Source: JABDIY01 sp963803845 (GTDB lineage: Bacteria; Actinomycetota; Acidimicrobiia; Acidimicrobiales; SZUA-35). Taken from it: a stretch of 64,000 nucleotides of DNA. Both the position numbers and the translations under genes were made by a program. Every line of letters starts with the position of its first letter. Within the stretch, counting starts at the first letter, position 1. The stretch lies in assembly GCA_963803845.1 (NCBI GenBank), contig CAWDNZ010000005.1, positions 1,674,001-1,738,000 of the forward strand. Direction: 5' to 3'. This document shows positions 9,608 through 18,169 of the stretch, in pieces. The notes below the pieces were generated by a model that was not told the DNA's origin, ran no database searches, and worked only from the letters and a program-made list of their open reading frames with translations.

Positions 9608-10528
9608 GTGCCAAGTCACCACGGGTTTCGCCGCTACGGGCCTGGCGTGATGGTGCTCGTCTTTGGGATTACCGCGTGCTCCTCCACCGGCTCTGCGCTC
9701 GGAGCTACCCAGGCGCTTGAACCCGTCACCGCAACCGCCACCACTGACGAGATCGACGCCACCGTTGCCGGTGTCACGCAGAGCGCCACCGATGCAGCTG
9801 ACGGAACTGTCGAAGCCGTTCCTGAATCGGTGATCGCCGGAGGGGTGGCCCGCAACAGCCTCCAACTGGACGACGAGGGTTCGGTGATCGTGCAACTCAC
9901 TCCCCTACCGCTGCGAACCAGGGCGCTTGCCACGATCGACACCTTGCCCGCACCGTCGAGCGATGCGTTCCAGTCTTCCATTGCAGAATTGGCGGGCGAC
10001 CCGCTCGAGCGATCCACCTGGAACGACGAGTGCCCCGTTGGAGCTGAGGACCTTCGCTATCTCACGGTTTCCTTCGTGGGCTTCGACGGCGGGGCTCATA
10101 CCGGCGAAATGATCGTGCATGCCGATTACGCCGAGGGGATGGTCTCAGTCTTCCGGGAGCTGTACGAGGCCGGCTACCCCATCGAGGAAATGCGGATCGT
10201 CGAACCCGTCGACCTCCTTCCCCCCTCGGACGGCGATGTGAACAACACCACGTCCTTCGTGTGTCGCCAGGTCGCCGGGACCACGACGTTCTCCCAGCAC
10301 GCGTACGGCCTCGCCGTGGACATCAATCCATTCCAAAACCCTTACGTGCGGCGGGCCACCGTGATCCCACCGTTGGCGATGGCCTATGCCGACCGCTCGT
10401 GGAAGCGGCCGGGAATGATTGCGGAGAACGACCTGGTGGTGGCCGCCTTCGACGCCATCGGGTGGCAATGGGGTGGTCGTTGGAACAGCCTCAAGGACTA
10501 CCAGCATTTCAGCCGCAACGGCCGCTGA
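9608..10528 (+). CDS. M15-family D-alanyl-D-alanine carboxypeptidase-like lipoprotein
   Basis: The GTG at 9608 gives a lipoprotein signal (RRYG, then a hydrophobic stretch ending GITAC) and about 306 residues. The C-terminal half carries the M15/VanY zinc-peptidase pattern: SQHAYGLAVDINP supplies the H and D ligands, and WGGRWNSLKDYQHF supplies the distal WxxxxDxxHF signature. It probably trims peptidoglycan peptides outside the membrane. The residues between lipobox and catalytic domain are low-complexity T/A/D and serve as a spacer. A longer frame reaching into oleA is rejected because it has no signal peptide. Confidence 0.8.
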   Translation: MPSHHGFRRYGPGVMVLVFGITACSSTGSALGATQALEPVTATATTDEIDATVAGVTQSATDAADGTVEAVPESVIAGGVARNSLQLDDEGSVIVQLTPLPLRTRALATIDTLPAPSSDAFQSSIAELAGDPLERSTWNDECPVGAEDLRYLTVSFVGFDGGAHTGEMIVHADYAEGMVSVFRELYEAGYPIEEMRIVEPVDLLPPSDGDVNNTTSFVCRQVAGTTTFSQHAYGLAVDINPFQNPYVRRATVIPPLAMAYADRSWKRPGMIAENDLVVAAFDAIGWQWGGRWNSLKDYQHFSRNGR

Positions 10529-10605
10529 GAAGAATTCTGAAGAAGTACGTTTTCCCTGTTCAGGCTGCTGTGTGTGGGAGAATTCACCGGAAGCATCCCC
10601 GACAC

Positions 10606-10627
10606 TGTCACACCCCCTCGTCATGCT
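10606..10627 (+). promoter_or_regulatory. DNA-damage-type (PafBC/RecA-independent-like) leaderless promoter of sbcD
   Basis: TGTCA (10606-10610), CAC, eight bases, then CATGCT (10622-10627) matches the mycobacterial damage-inducible pattern TTGTCR-N3-N8-TANNNT with one -10 mismatch. The -10 box ends six bases before the ATG at 10634. The DUF222-HNH gene at 18170 has the same element with identical spacing. Confidence 0.55.
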
Positions 10628-10633
10628 GGTCCT

Positions 10634-11905
10634 ATGAAGATCCTTCACACATCGGACTGGCACCTCGGTCGATCGTTTGGCACCTATGGCCTTCTGCCAG
10701 ATCAGGAAGCGTTCCTCCAGTGGCTGGTTACCACGGCGGTGCAGAACGGTGTGGAGCTCGTCGCTATTGCGGGAGACATCTATGACCGGTCCAACCCACC
10801 CGCCGAGGCCATCCGAGCCTTCAACTCGGTGGTGGTTTCGCTCAATTCGGCCGGCATTGAAGTCGCTGCGATCGCCGGCAATCATGACAGTGCCGAGCGG
10901 GTGGCCATCTACTCTGCCTTCACCCAGGCCAACGGTCTGCTACTGCGCGGCGGCTATCCCACGCCCCCCGCTGGCGCCGACGCCGAGCAAACGGGAGAAA
11001 GCAACGAGGTTCATGTAGCCATCCGGAACTTCAGTGACGGGCCATTGGCCATTGCGGCAATCCCCTTCCTCGACCCCCGCCTCATCCCGGCCAACTTCAC
11101 CCTGCTCAACCCCAGCGACGGGCCGTACACGCACAATCAGGTTGTCACCGCCTGTGCCGCCGCGGCCGCGGCCGAGGTTCCTGCGGGGATGCGCTCGCTC
11201 GCCATGGCCCATGGCTTCGTCGCCGGAGGCCAAGGTAGCGACTCAGAGAAGAGCTTGATCGCTGCGGTCGGCGGGACCGATCACATCGGAGCCGCTTGTT
11301 TCAAGCCGTTCAGCTATACCGCCCTGGGGCACCTTCACCGCCCCCAGATCGTGCGCAACACCGACACCATTAGGTATTCGGGAACACCTCTCCCCTACTC
11401 CTTCAGCGAAACCGGGCCAAAATCCGTCGTACTCATAGACATGGACGCGCACGGTCAGTGCGCCGTCTCGTTGGTCCAAGTTCCCTGCGGCAAGGGTGTC
11501 CGGACAATCCGGGCATCGTTCGCCGAGATCAGCCGGATGAATGCCGACACCGAAAACCTGGTGAGGGTTGAACTCACCGACGATGCCCCAATTCGAGAAG
11601 CCAAGCGCCGCCTTCTCCCGCTGTTCCCGCATCTGGTCGAATTGTCGCTGGTAAACCTCAATCCCCCGATGTCCCGCAACCACCGTGAAGGTCAGGGTGC
11701 CCCCTCCCTCGCCCAGCAGGTACAAGACTTCCTCCAGGTCGCTACCGGCGTAGACGCCACGATCGACGACTTCAATCTGATAGCGGAAGCCCTCCACGAC
11801 GTTGGCCTGGAGACACCCGATGGCTCGCTGGTCAGAGAGACGCTCGCAGAGCACTCCCCCGAGCCTTCCGCCGGCATCGGGGACTCCAGCACCGAGGCGG
11901 CCTGA
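10634..11905 (+). CDS. sbcD: SbcD, exonuclease subunit of SbcCD
   Basis: A 423-residue metallophosphoesterase nuclease (Mre11 family). Metal-binding motifs are present in order: SDWHLGR at the N-terminus, GDIYDR, GNHDS and LGHLHRPQ. With SbcC it forms the ATP-dependent nuclease that opens hairpins and trims blocked DNA ends. The ATG at 10634 starts directly at the family N-terminus MKILHTSDWHLG; upstream codons are excluded. Its TGA overlaps the sbcC ATG by one base (TGATG). The damage-type promoter just upstream suggests induction after DNA damage. Confidence 0.95.
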   Translation: MKILHTSDWHLGRSFGTYGLLPDQEAFLQWLVTTAVQNGVELVAIAGDIYDRSNPPAEAIRAFNSVVVSLNSAGIEVAAIAGNHDSAERVAIYSAFTQANGLLLRGGYPTPPAGADAEQTGESNEVHVAIRNFSDGPLAIAAIPFLDPRLIPANFTLLNPSDGPYTHNQVVTACAAAAAAEVPAGMRSLAMAHGFVAGGQGSDSEKSLIAAVGGTDHIGAACFKPFSYTALGHLHRPQIVRNTDTIRYSGTPLPYSFSETGPKSVVLIDMDAHGQCAVSLVQVPCGKGVRTIRASFAEISRMNADTENLVRVELTDDAPIREAKRRLLPLFPHLVELSLVNLNPPMSRNHREGQGAPSLAQQVQDFLQVATGVDATIDDFNLIAEALHDVGLETPDGSLVRETLAEHSPEPSAGIGDSSTEAA

Positions 11906-14900
11906 TGCAATACGAACTCCTCACCATCTCTGGTTTCGGGCCGTATGCGGATCCTCAAACCATCGATTTCACCGAACTCACACGCCAAGGTCTCTTCAGT
12001 GTGAGCGGTGTGACCGGCGCGGGCAAGACCAGCATTTTCGATGCACTCACGTATGCGTTGTACGGGGAACTCCCCGGCACCCGCGAAACCGCCGGTGTCC
12101 GTTCCGACCACATCGGACCCACCGACCCGACCCGGGTTGAACTTGTTTTTACCGCCGCCAACGATCGCTGGAAGATCGTGCGCTCCCCGGAGTACATGCG
12201 AGCCAAGATTCGGTCAACCGGCCTCACCAAAGAGCCGGCCAAAGTGGCTCTCTATCGGTGGGTCCATGAGTCCTGGGAGCCTCACGAAGGTTCAGCGCGG
12301 GAGGTCAATCCCAAACTGAGGAAACTGGCGGGACTCGATCGGGGCCAGTTCGAACGGGTTGGTCTCCTCCCGCAGGGAGAGTTCCGCAAGCTCCTGCATG
12401 CCCCGTCCAGCAAACGCCGCGAACTCTTCCGCTCGCTCTTTGGCACCGGTGCGATCAATGCGGCGGTCGCCGCACTCAAGACCAAGGCCACCGAAGCCCG
12501 CAACCTCGCCACAACCGCACAAACGGTCCGCACCGTCCGAATCGAGGCGGCCGCGTCCCTCACCAGCCAGCTCCGTGCAATCTCGGCGAGCAATTCCCCC
12601 GGCCAACTCTCCATCTTGGCAACAACACCGTCGCCCCAGTCGGACAAGCATGCACCGGATCCAGTCCGGGATCTCCAAAGCGCAGCCGACGAAGTAGAGC
12701 TGGCGATCCTTCCCATCCTCCAGCGAGCCGAGGCTACGGCATCCGACGTGGCGGCAGCCGCCGGCACCGCCCACCAGAAGGCCCTCGATCAGACCGAACA
12801 AATTCGTCGGCGAACATCCCTGGTCGCAACCAAGGCGCGGCTGGAACAGGACCGGCCCCGGGCCGAAGCGGCGGCCGTCCAATTAGAGCGGGCCCAGCGG
12901 GCGCAGCCGGTTGTAGCAAGCCACCGCCGGTTTGCCGCCGACCAGAATCGTCTGGCCACAGCGCAGCTCGCAGGCGCCAACGCAGCCACAGAACTCGCCG
13001 ACGCCTTCGCCCACGCGGGACTTCCGTCTCCAGAGAACAACACGGTACGGGATCTCCAGTCGCTCGTCGAAGAACAGATCCACACCTTCGAGACCCTTGC
13101 CGAACACCAGAACAACAAGACCGAACTGAGCAAACGGGCTGCGGCGATCGCCGGCCAGTTGACCGGTCTCGAAGCAAAAGCTACTTCGCTAGCGAAACAA
13201 GAAGAGGAACTCGAGGCACGGGCCAACCTGCTCACCGTTCGGCAGGGCGAGGCGCAGGAAGCCGCCACACTCCTCCCCAGTCAGCGGGCCACAGTCGCCG
13301 ACGCCACCGGTTTTGTTCAGGCGGCCCTCCAACGAGATGCGGCGGTCCAGGCCGAAACCGCTCTCGCCTCGGAGCTGGCGACGGCACAAGAAGCGCTCGT
13401 CCACGCAAAAGAGGAACGAGCCAGTCTCACCCAATCGCTCCTGGAGGCGCGCGAGATCGCCGCACTCCTCTCCGAACGCACCACTGCCGTCGCCAATGCC
13501 AAGCGCACCTTCACATCCGTCACTGAGCGAGACACCGTTCGATCAGAGCTCAATCAGGCCACCGCCGAACTGTCCGCAGCTACCAGCGCCCAAACAGCAA
13601 TCACCGAACGCTTCACCGCCGAGGTCGCCCCTCGACTCGCCAAGGCGCTGATCGCGGGCGAACCGTGCACTGTCTGTGGAGCCACCGAACATCCCCGTCC
13701 CGCTGCGGCGGCAGGCGAAGAAGCCTCAAGCGTCACCGATCACATGGTCGCTGCCTCCCAAGAACGAACCTCCGCAGCGCTGGTCGCGGTCACCGCATTC
13801 AAAGAACGGGTTTCGCTACTCGCCGAAACCGTTGGCCCCACAACACTCCAGGAGGCCAGCACCCTGTTGAAGGAGGCGGAGACAGCGCTGGCTCAGGTAA
13901 CCGACGCCGTCGAGTCCGTCGCCACCTGTGAGCGGGCATTGTTCGATTTGGAGGCGGCGATCACCCTTCTGAAGGAGCGCATCACCCAACTTCGCGTCCT
14001 CGAAGATGAGCAACGAACTCTCCGTATCGCCGCACTGGCCCAACTCGGCCAAAGACGATCCGCCGATGTGAGTGACCTCCAGCACCAGCTTGCCCAGGTA
14101 ACCGCCGCTCTCGCCCAACTCGAAGACGTGGCCGACGCAATAGGATCGCTCGAAGCATCGCTGCAGGAACTGACCAGCGCCCGTCAGGTGCTCCACGCCC
14201 AGCTCCTCACCACAAGAACACAAGTGGCGGCTGATCACTCCGTACTCGGCGAGCTGAGAAACCAGATCAAGGCCTGCGAAACGCTTTTGGCGCCCGCCGG
14301 AGATCGCAACCCGGTTGAGGTGCTGGCGCACACCGTCGCCGCCAAAGAGTGCCTCATGGTCGTCGAAGAGACCGGAGAACGGCTTCGCAGCGCCGAGGAA
14401 ATCGCGGCGCGCAGCGCCGAGGACCTGGCAGCTGCGCTCGAGGCATCAGGGTTTCCAACGCTCGAGGAGGCCCGCACCGCGGAGTTGGCCCAAGATCAGT
14501 TCGCAACTCTTACTGCGCTGGTGAAGGATTTCACCAATCAATGGGCCCAGTGTGAGGCCGACCTGTCAGCGCTGACCAAGTTGAACGTGCCGGATTCTTA
14601 CCCTGACCTTCAGCTTCTTGCCACCCAAGCTGAAACTGCGGGAGCGGACGCAACCGCGGCCACCGCACGACGTGCCAACGTCCAGCAATCGCTGCATGAG
14701 GCTCGGCGGATGATCATCGAGCTCGTCAACGAGGGTGCCGAGCTCTCCACAGTTCTCGCCGAAGCGGATCGACGTGAACGCATTGCCAACCTCTGCGATG
14801 CCAAGGGTGCATCGAAGATCGGGCTCGAAGGGTTCATTCTCCGGAGCTATCTCCAGCAGGTGGTTCGTCAGGCCAATATCCGCCTTCGCTCACTTAGCAG

Positions 14901-15306
14901 CGGTCGTTACCAACTGGTCTTGGAGGACGAGGCGATCGATGGACGTGGCGAATGGGGTTTGGATCTCACCATCTCCGATTCCCACACCGGCGAGAAACGG
15001 GGCGTGAAGTCGCTATCGGGCGGCGAGACCTTCTACACGTCGTTGGCGCTGGCTCTCGGGCTCAGCGATGTATTGAGCAGCAACGGGGCCACCGCGGTCA
15101 GCTCGGTCTTCATCGATGAGGGGTTCGGGTCTCTAGATCAAGACGTGATCGACCTCACTGTCGACGTACTCTCCCAGCTTCGCCACGACGGCGTCACGGT
15201 TGGGGTGATCACCCATGTGGAGGCGATCCGGGATGCCCTGCCCACCGGGCTCACTGTCGAGAAGCTGCCCAATGGCGCCTCCCGCGTGGTCCAGCACGCC
15301 TCGTAA
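11905..15306 (+). CDS. sbcC: SbcC, SMC-like ATPase subunit of SbcCD
   Basis: 1133 residues, normal for SbcC/Rad50-type proteins. Walker A is GVTGAGKTS near residue 35. Two long coiled coils follow, meeting at a zinc hook CTVC (about residues 589-592). The C-terminal ATPase half has the signature SLSGGETFYTSLALALGL and Walker B VFIDEGFGSLD. It clamps DNA ends and powers the SbcD nuclease. Overlaps sbcD by one base, so the two are co-translated. The coiled coil is very alanine-rich, as usual in high-GC actinobacteria. Confidence 0.95.
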   Translation: MQYELLTISGFGPYADPQTIDFTELTRQGLFSVSGVTGAGKTSIFDALTYALYGELPGTRETAGVRSDHIGPTDPTRVELVFTAANDRWKIVRSPEYMRAKIRSTGLTKEPAKVALYRWVHESWEPHEGSAREVNPKLRKLAGLDRGQFERVGLLPQGEFRKLLHAPSSKRRELFRSLFGTGAINAAVAALKTKATEARNLATTAQTVRTVRIEAAASLTSQLRAISASNSPGQLSILATTPSPQSDKHAPDPVRDLQSAADEVELAILPILQRAEATASDVAAAAGTAHQKALDQTEQIRRRTSLVATKARLEQDRPRAEAAAVQLERAQRAQPVVASHRRFAADQNRLATAQLAGANAATELADAFAHAGLPSPENNTVRDLQSLVEEQIHTFETLAEHQNNKTELSKRAAAIAGQLTGLEAKATSLAKQEEELEARANLLTVRQGEAQEAATLLPSQRATVADATGFVQAALQRDAAVQAETALASELATAQEALVHAKEERASLTQSLLEAREIAALLSERTTAVANAKRTFTSVTERDTVRSELNQATAELSAATSAQTAITERFTAEVAPRLAKALIAGEPCTVCGATEHPRPAAAAGEEASSVTDHMVAASQERTSAALVAVTAFKERVSLLAETVGPTTLQEASTLLKEAETALAQVTDAVESVATCERALFDLEAAITLLKERITQLRVLEDEQRTLRIAALAQLGQRRSADVSDLQHQLAQVTAALAQLEDVADAIGSLEASLQELTSARQVLHAQLLTTRTQVAADHSVLGELRNQIKACETLLAPAGDRNPVEVLAHTVAAKECLMVVEETGERLRSAEEIAARSAEDLAAALEASGFPTLEEARTAELAQDQFATLTALVKDFTNQWAQCEADLSALTKLNVPDSYPDLQLLATQAETAGADATAATARRANVQQSLHEARRMIIELVNEGAELSTVLAEADRRERIANLCDAKGASKIGLEGFILRSYLQQVVRQANIRLRSLSSGRYQLVLEDEAIDGRGEWGLDLTISDSHTGEKRGVKSLSGGETFYTSLALALGLSDVLSSNGATAVSSVFIDEGFGSLDQDVIDLTVDVLSQLRHDGVTVGVITHVEAIRDALPTGLTVEKLPNGASRVVQHAS

Positions 15307-15316
15307 CGTGGTGACC

Positions 15317-15650
15317 ATGGATGCTGCCATTCACCTGGCCAGAGACAGAGCCGCGGAGACCGAGGCACTCGGTCGCCTTCACCCCGAAGTCATCCGAGAG
15401 CTCATCGATTTGGGATCCACTACGCCCTCGGGCTCGTCGAAATCACTGGCTGGCGGCTGGCAACGGCGAGGAACTCTCCGATGACACCAGGGTGGCGCTC
15501 CTTCTAGCTGCGGTCTACTCCACCAGTCCCATCCAACGGGTCTTCCGAGATGTCCATGTGGCAACCCAACACGCCATGGTCGCCAGGCGAACCTTCGAAC
15601 CGTTGGGTCGTTACGGGTTCGGGTTGCCCACGGTGCTCACCACGTTGTGA
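15317..15650 (+). pseudogene. Acyl-CoA dehydrogenase (HsaA-type) remnant with large internal deletion
   Basis: The first 35 codons (MDAAIHLARDRAAETEALGR and on to IRELIDLG) look like the N-terminus of an acyl-CoA-dehydrogenase-fold flavoenzyme. About 40 codons on, in the next frame, comes its C-terminal helix (PIQRVFRDVHVATQHAMVAR, then EPLGRYGFG), which carries the RDxHxxxxH pattern of flavin-dependent monooxygenases/acyl-CoA dehydrogenases. The roughly 250-residue middle is missing and the frames disagree. It starts ten bases after sbcC. This is real decay, unlike the single-base interruptions elsewhere. Confidence 0.65.
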
Positions 15651-15651
15651 G

Positions 15652-16077
15652 CTAGCTGTCTAGAAAGTCTGGCGGCATCGAGCGCATCGAGCGGATGATC
15701 ATGCCGAGTCCGGCGGCAAAGCCGAACAACATGATGAGGAAGGTTGAGAGTTTCAGGTCGAACCAGAACCGCAGGCTGCTGAGGATCTCCACGAGCAGGA
15801 CCGTCACGCCAACGGCGAAGAGGGCCCACGGCCACGGCTTCTTGGCGTCGACGAACAACCAGACAACCGAGATGAACAACGGCAAGAAGACGACCCCGGC
15901 CGATCCACGAGACCCTCCACCGAACCCGCGGCTGATCATTCCGTAGCCGCCGGACACGACACTCACGGAGTCCACGAAGAACCATGCCGAAACGGCGGCG
16001 AGCGCAACGCCGGCGAGAAATGTACCGAAGCCGCCACTTGTGCCGCCGACCTTGATGTCGTTTCCGGGTGTATCCAT
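15652..16077 (-). CDS. Small integral membrane protein
   Basis: 141 residues with four predicted hydrophobic segments: FGTFLAGVALAAVSAWFFV, GVVFLPLFISVVWLFV, PWALFAVGVTVLLVEIL and STFLIMLFGFAAGLGMII. A glycine-rich loop (RGFGGGSRGSAG) lies between the first two. No catalytic motif and no family recognised; its role is unknown. It converges on the acyl-CoA dehydrogenase remnant. Confidence 0.7.
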   Translation of the reverse strand: MDTPGNDIKVGGTSGGFGTFLAGVALAAVSAWFFVDSVSVVSGGYGMISRGFGGGSRGSAGVVFLPLFISVVWLFVDAKKPWPWALFAVGVTVLLVEILSSLRFWFDLKLSTFLIMLFGFAAGLGMIIRSMRSMPPDFLDS

Positions 16078-16177
16078 TGACTTCTATCGGCAGTTTCGAT
16101 TGATGTTGGAGGCGAGTTCGAACGCTGGGATCTGTGGCGCTCATTAAGCCGTAGCCGATCGCACCCGATACACGGTC

Positions 16178-16558
16178 ATGACCATAAGACCATCGATCGA
16201 GGGCAGCAGGCCCACGCCGATCTTGCCTGCACCCGAAGGTCCAGAAAAGAGCGGGAGCGCATTGGCTGTCGTCCTGCGCCTGCTCGCAGTCGTCACCGCT
16301 CTGATTGGAATCGCTGTCGCGGCACTGACCATCTGGATCGGTGACTGCTCAGCATTCGGCGGGACGTGCCCGAGAGAACCCGGCTCCTTGCTCGAGGACG
16401 ACGTTTTCGGTTCCCTTGTGATGTGTGGCTTGTTGATCGCCGGTGCGCCCTATTGGCTCCGCCACCCGACGCTCATGCGGTTCGGCAAAGGTTTTGCCAT
16501 CGGGATCGGGTTTGGAATCTTGTTGGGTCTGATGGGCCGCTCGATGGTGTCGGGCTAG
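16178..16558 (+). CDS. Small membrane protein, two to three TM segments
   Basis: 126 residues. A hydrophilic N-terminus of about 28 residues is followed by one long hydrophobic helix (LAVVLRLLAVVTALIGIAVA), a cysteine-containing loop (GDCSAFGGTCPREPG) and two more hydrophobic stretches (FGSLVMCGLLIAGAPYW, FAIGIGFGILLGLMG). The two loop cysteines could form an external disulfide. No family was recognised and function is unknown. The frame is supported by coding-like third-position GC and a clean start. Confidence 0.6.
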   Translation: MTIRPSIEGSRPTPILPAPEGPEKSGSALAVVLRLLAVVTALIGIAVAALTIWIGDCSAFGGTCPREPGSLLEDDVFGSLVMCGLLIAGAPYWLRHPTLMRFGKGFAIGIGFGILLGLMGRSMVSG

Positions 16559-16631
16559 ACCAAAGACCGACGCGACACAGCCGGCTGCCAACGCAGCCAC
16601 TGTGCCGCCACAGCCCTTGGTAGGCGGAGTG

Positions 16632-16955
16632 CTAGCCTCCTGGTGGCCGGTAGGCCGGCGACTTCTTCGTTGCGTCGTCCATCTCGGCAGCGCTCAGAAG
16701 AACAGTTGTCCTGTAGGACGACAGTCCGCCACCCGCTCCAACGGTCATAGCGATCGCAGCTGCGGCCGCGTTGTCGGGAAGGTCAACGATGGCAACCACA
16801 TCGTGTTTGCCCATCGAGAAATAGAATGCTTCCAGGGACCCACCAACACTCTTTGCCAACGCCTCTACCGCAGCAACTCGGGACGAGCCGCCCTCGGCAA
16901 GCAATCCATTAATGCCTTGGGTCGAGTAGCTAGCGTTGATCATGTATTTCGGCAT
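16632..16955 (-). CDS. GYD domain protein
   Basis: 107 residues matching the GYD domain: MPKYMINASYSTQGINGLL at the N-terminus, a central YFSMGKHDVVAIVDLPD and a C-terminal LSSYRTTVLLSAAEM. GYD proteins are small alpha/beta-barrel-like, probably dimeric proteins of unknown biochemical role. A purine-rich ribosome site (GAGGGGGAAC) precedes the ATG. No operon partner; both neighbours are divergent or convergent. Confidence 0.85.
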   Translation of the reverse strand: MPKYMINASYSTQGINGLLAEGGSSRVAAVEALAKSVGGSLEAFYFSMGKHDVVAIVDLPDNAAAAAIAMTVGAGGGLSSYRTTVLLSAAEMDDATKKSPAYRPPGG

Positions 16956-17081
16956 TTGTTCCCCCTCAAATAGGTCTGAACGGGGATCGTTCAGAAGTTC
17001 ACCGTCCTCCTCCCTGGCGCCGCTGTCAAGTAAACCGCTCCGGATTGAGCGATCAAGCGGTTCGGATTGGCGGAATCGGCG

Positions 17082-17864
17082 CTAACGAGGATGACGATTC
17101 TGTTCGTCGTTCGAAGCGAGCGGCCCACGAGCGATTTCGATGACCTGAGCCGTTGCAGCTTCAAGACCGGCGAACAGAAAGAGGAACGGAATAGCCAGGA
17201 GCGATGGGAGGAGCAGAAAGGGCACGCCCACGTACGCAATGATCACACCCGCCCCCGCCTGGCGGCCCCAGAGCACCGAAGCTGGGACGGGGAGCAGTGC
17301 CGCCACGATGGCGAGATTCCACCAACCGCTGACAACGGCCAGCCCGAAGATTCCCAAGCCAATCACCGCAGCGATGGACCACAGGATCATGGAGATTGCT
17401 CGCCGTTTGCCCGAGACCAGTCGGGTTCTGCTGGCGACCGCAGCCCACATCAGCCAACTGCGAAGGTACGGAACCCCCGAGTAGCGCAACATGAAGCGAA
17501 AGTACCGATCCACGTCTTGCTCGGTAACGCCGTCGGGCCGGCCCCGCTGCCCTTCCACCGGCTCGCCGATGAATCGATCATGGATCAACGCCGCCGGTGT
17601 GTGAACGCCGTAGCTGTTGGCCCACCAGCGGAACGGGCCGGGGACAGACGCAAGGTCTGTCACCGGCAATGTGGCTGGTCCAACCGTCCGCATGATCCTG
17701 TTGTCCGCATCAGAAAGATCCAGGCCGGTCACTCCGGAATATGCGATAACGGAAGCGAGCCGGAAGGTCCGACGGTCCAGTTGTTCCAGCGCAATCCCGG
17801 TCCGGCCGCTGGGCGACCAGATCAGAAACCCTTCCCAGGCGTCGCTCGGTTTACCAACGAACAT
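17082..17864 (-). CDS. DUF1353 family membrane protein
   Basis: The ATG at 17864 has GGAGG eight bases upstream and gives 260 residues (MFVGKPSDAWEG). Residues about 20-150 carry the DUF1353 pattern (TDLASVPGPFRWW, then AALIHDRFIGEP, and RYFRFMLRYSGVP), a domain with a conserved TDxASVP and HD pair of unknown function that is often phage- or envelope-associated. Residues about 170-245 form three hydrophobic helices, so this version is membrane-anchored. A longer upstream frame exists but lacks a ribosome site. Confidence 0.75.
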   Translation of the reverse strand: MFVGKPSDAWEGFLIWSPSGRTGIALEQLDRRTFRLASVIAYSGVTGLDLSDADNRIMRTVGPATLPVTDLASVPGPFRWWANSYGVHTPAALIHDRFIGEPVEGQRGRPDGVTEQDVDRYFRFMLRYSGVPYLRSWLMWAAVASRTRLVSGKRRAISMILWSIAAVIGLGIFGLAVVSGWWNLAIVAALLPVPASVLWGRQAGAGVIIAYVGVPFLLLPSLLAIPFLFLFAGLEAATAQVIEIARGPLASNDEQNRHPR

Positions 17865-18141
17865 GGCCTCGCCTCCTTCGTTGGGCGCCCGTTTGCCGTG
17901 TTGCCACACACTTGCAGTACGGGCGATCCGGGTCAATTGCGAACTGCTCCCACATTCTCCAGTCGCTATCCAGGTGAAGAGAGGTGGCGCGTGAAGTACA
18001 CACGGCGGTAGCCGGAATCGACCAGAGGGCGAGTCTCAATCATCAGGTAGGCACGACACGCCGATCGCCGACGTCTCGGTGGAGTCCCTCAATTTCTGCA
18101 CTCTCGCAGGTTTCGCGTCGTTTTCCCTGTTCAACGAACTC

Positions 18142-18163
18142 TGTCGCACCCCCTGATTATGGT
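18142..18163 (+). promoter_or_regulatory. DNA-damage-type leaderless promoter of the DUF222-HNH gene
   Basis: TGTCG (18142-18146), CAC, eight bases (CCCCTGAT), then TATGGT (18158-18163) fits TTGTCR-N3-N8-TANNNT at every fixed base after the first T. The -10 ends six bases before the ATG at 18170. In mycobacteria this element drives RecA/LexA-independent, PafBC-controlled damage response and is found before 13E12-repeat genes, the family encoded here. Confidence 0.65.
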
Positions 18164-18169
18164 TGAAGC

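Noticed and set aside
17067..18011. Plus-strand open frame of 314 codons
   Set aside because: Antisense to the DUF1353 gene; no recognisable product.
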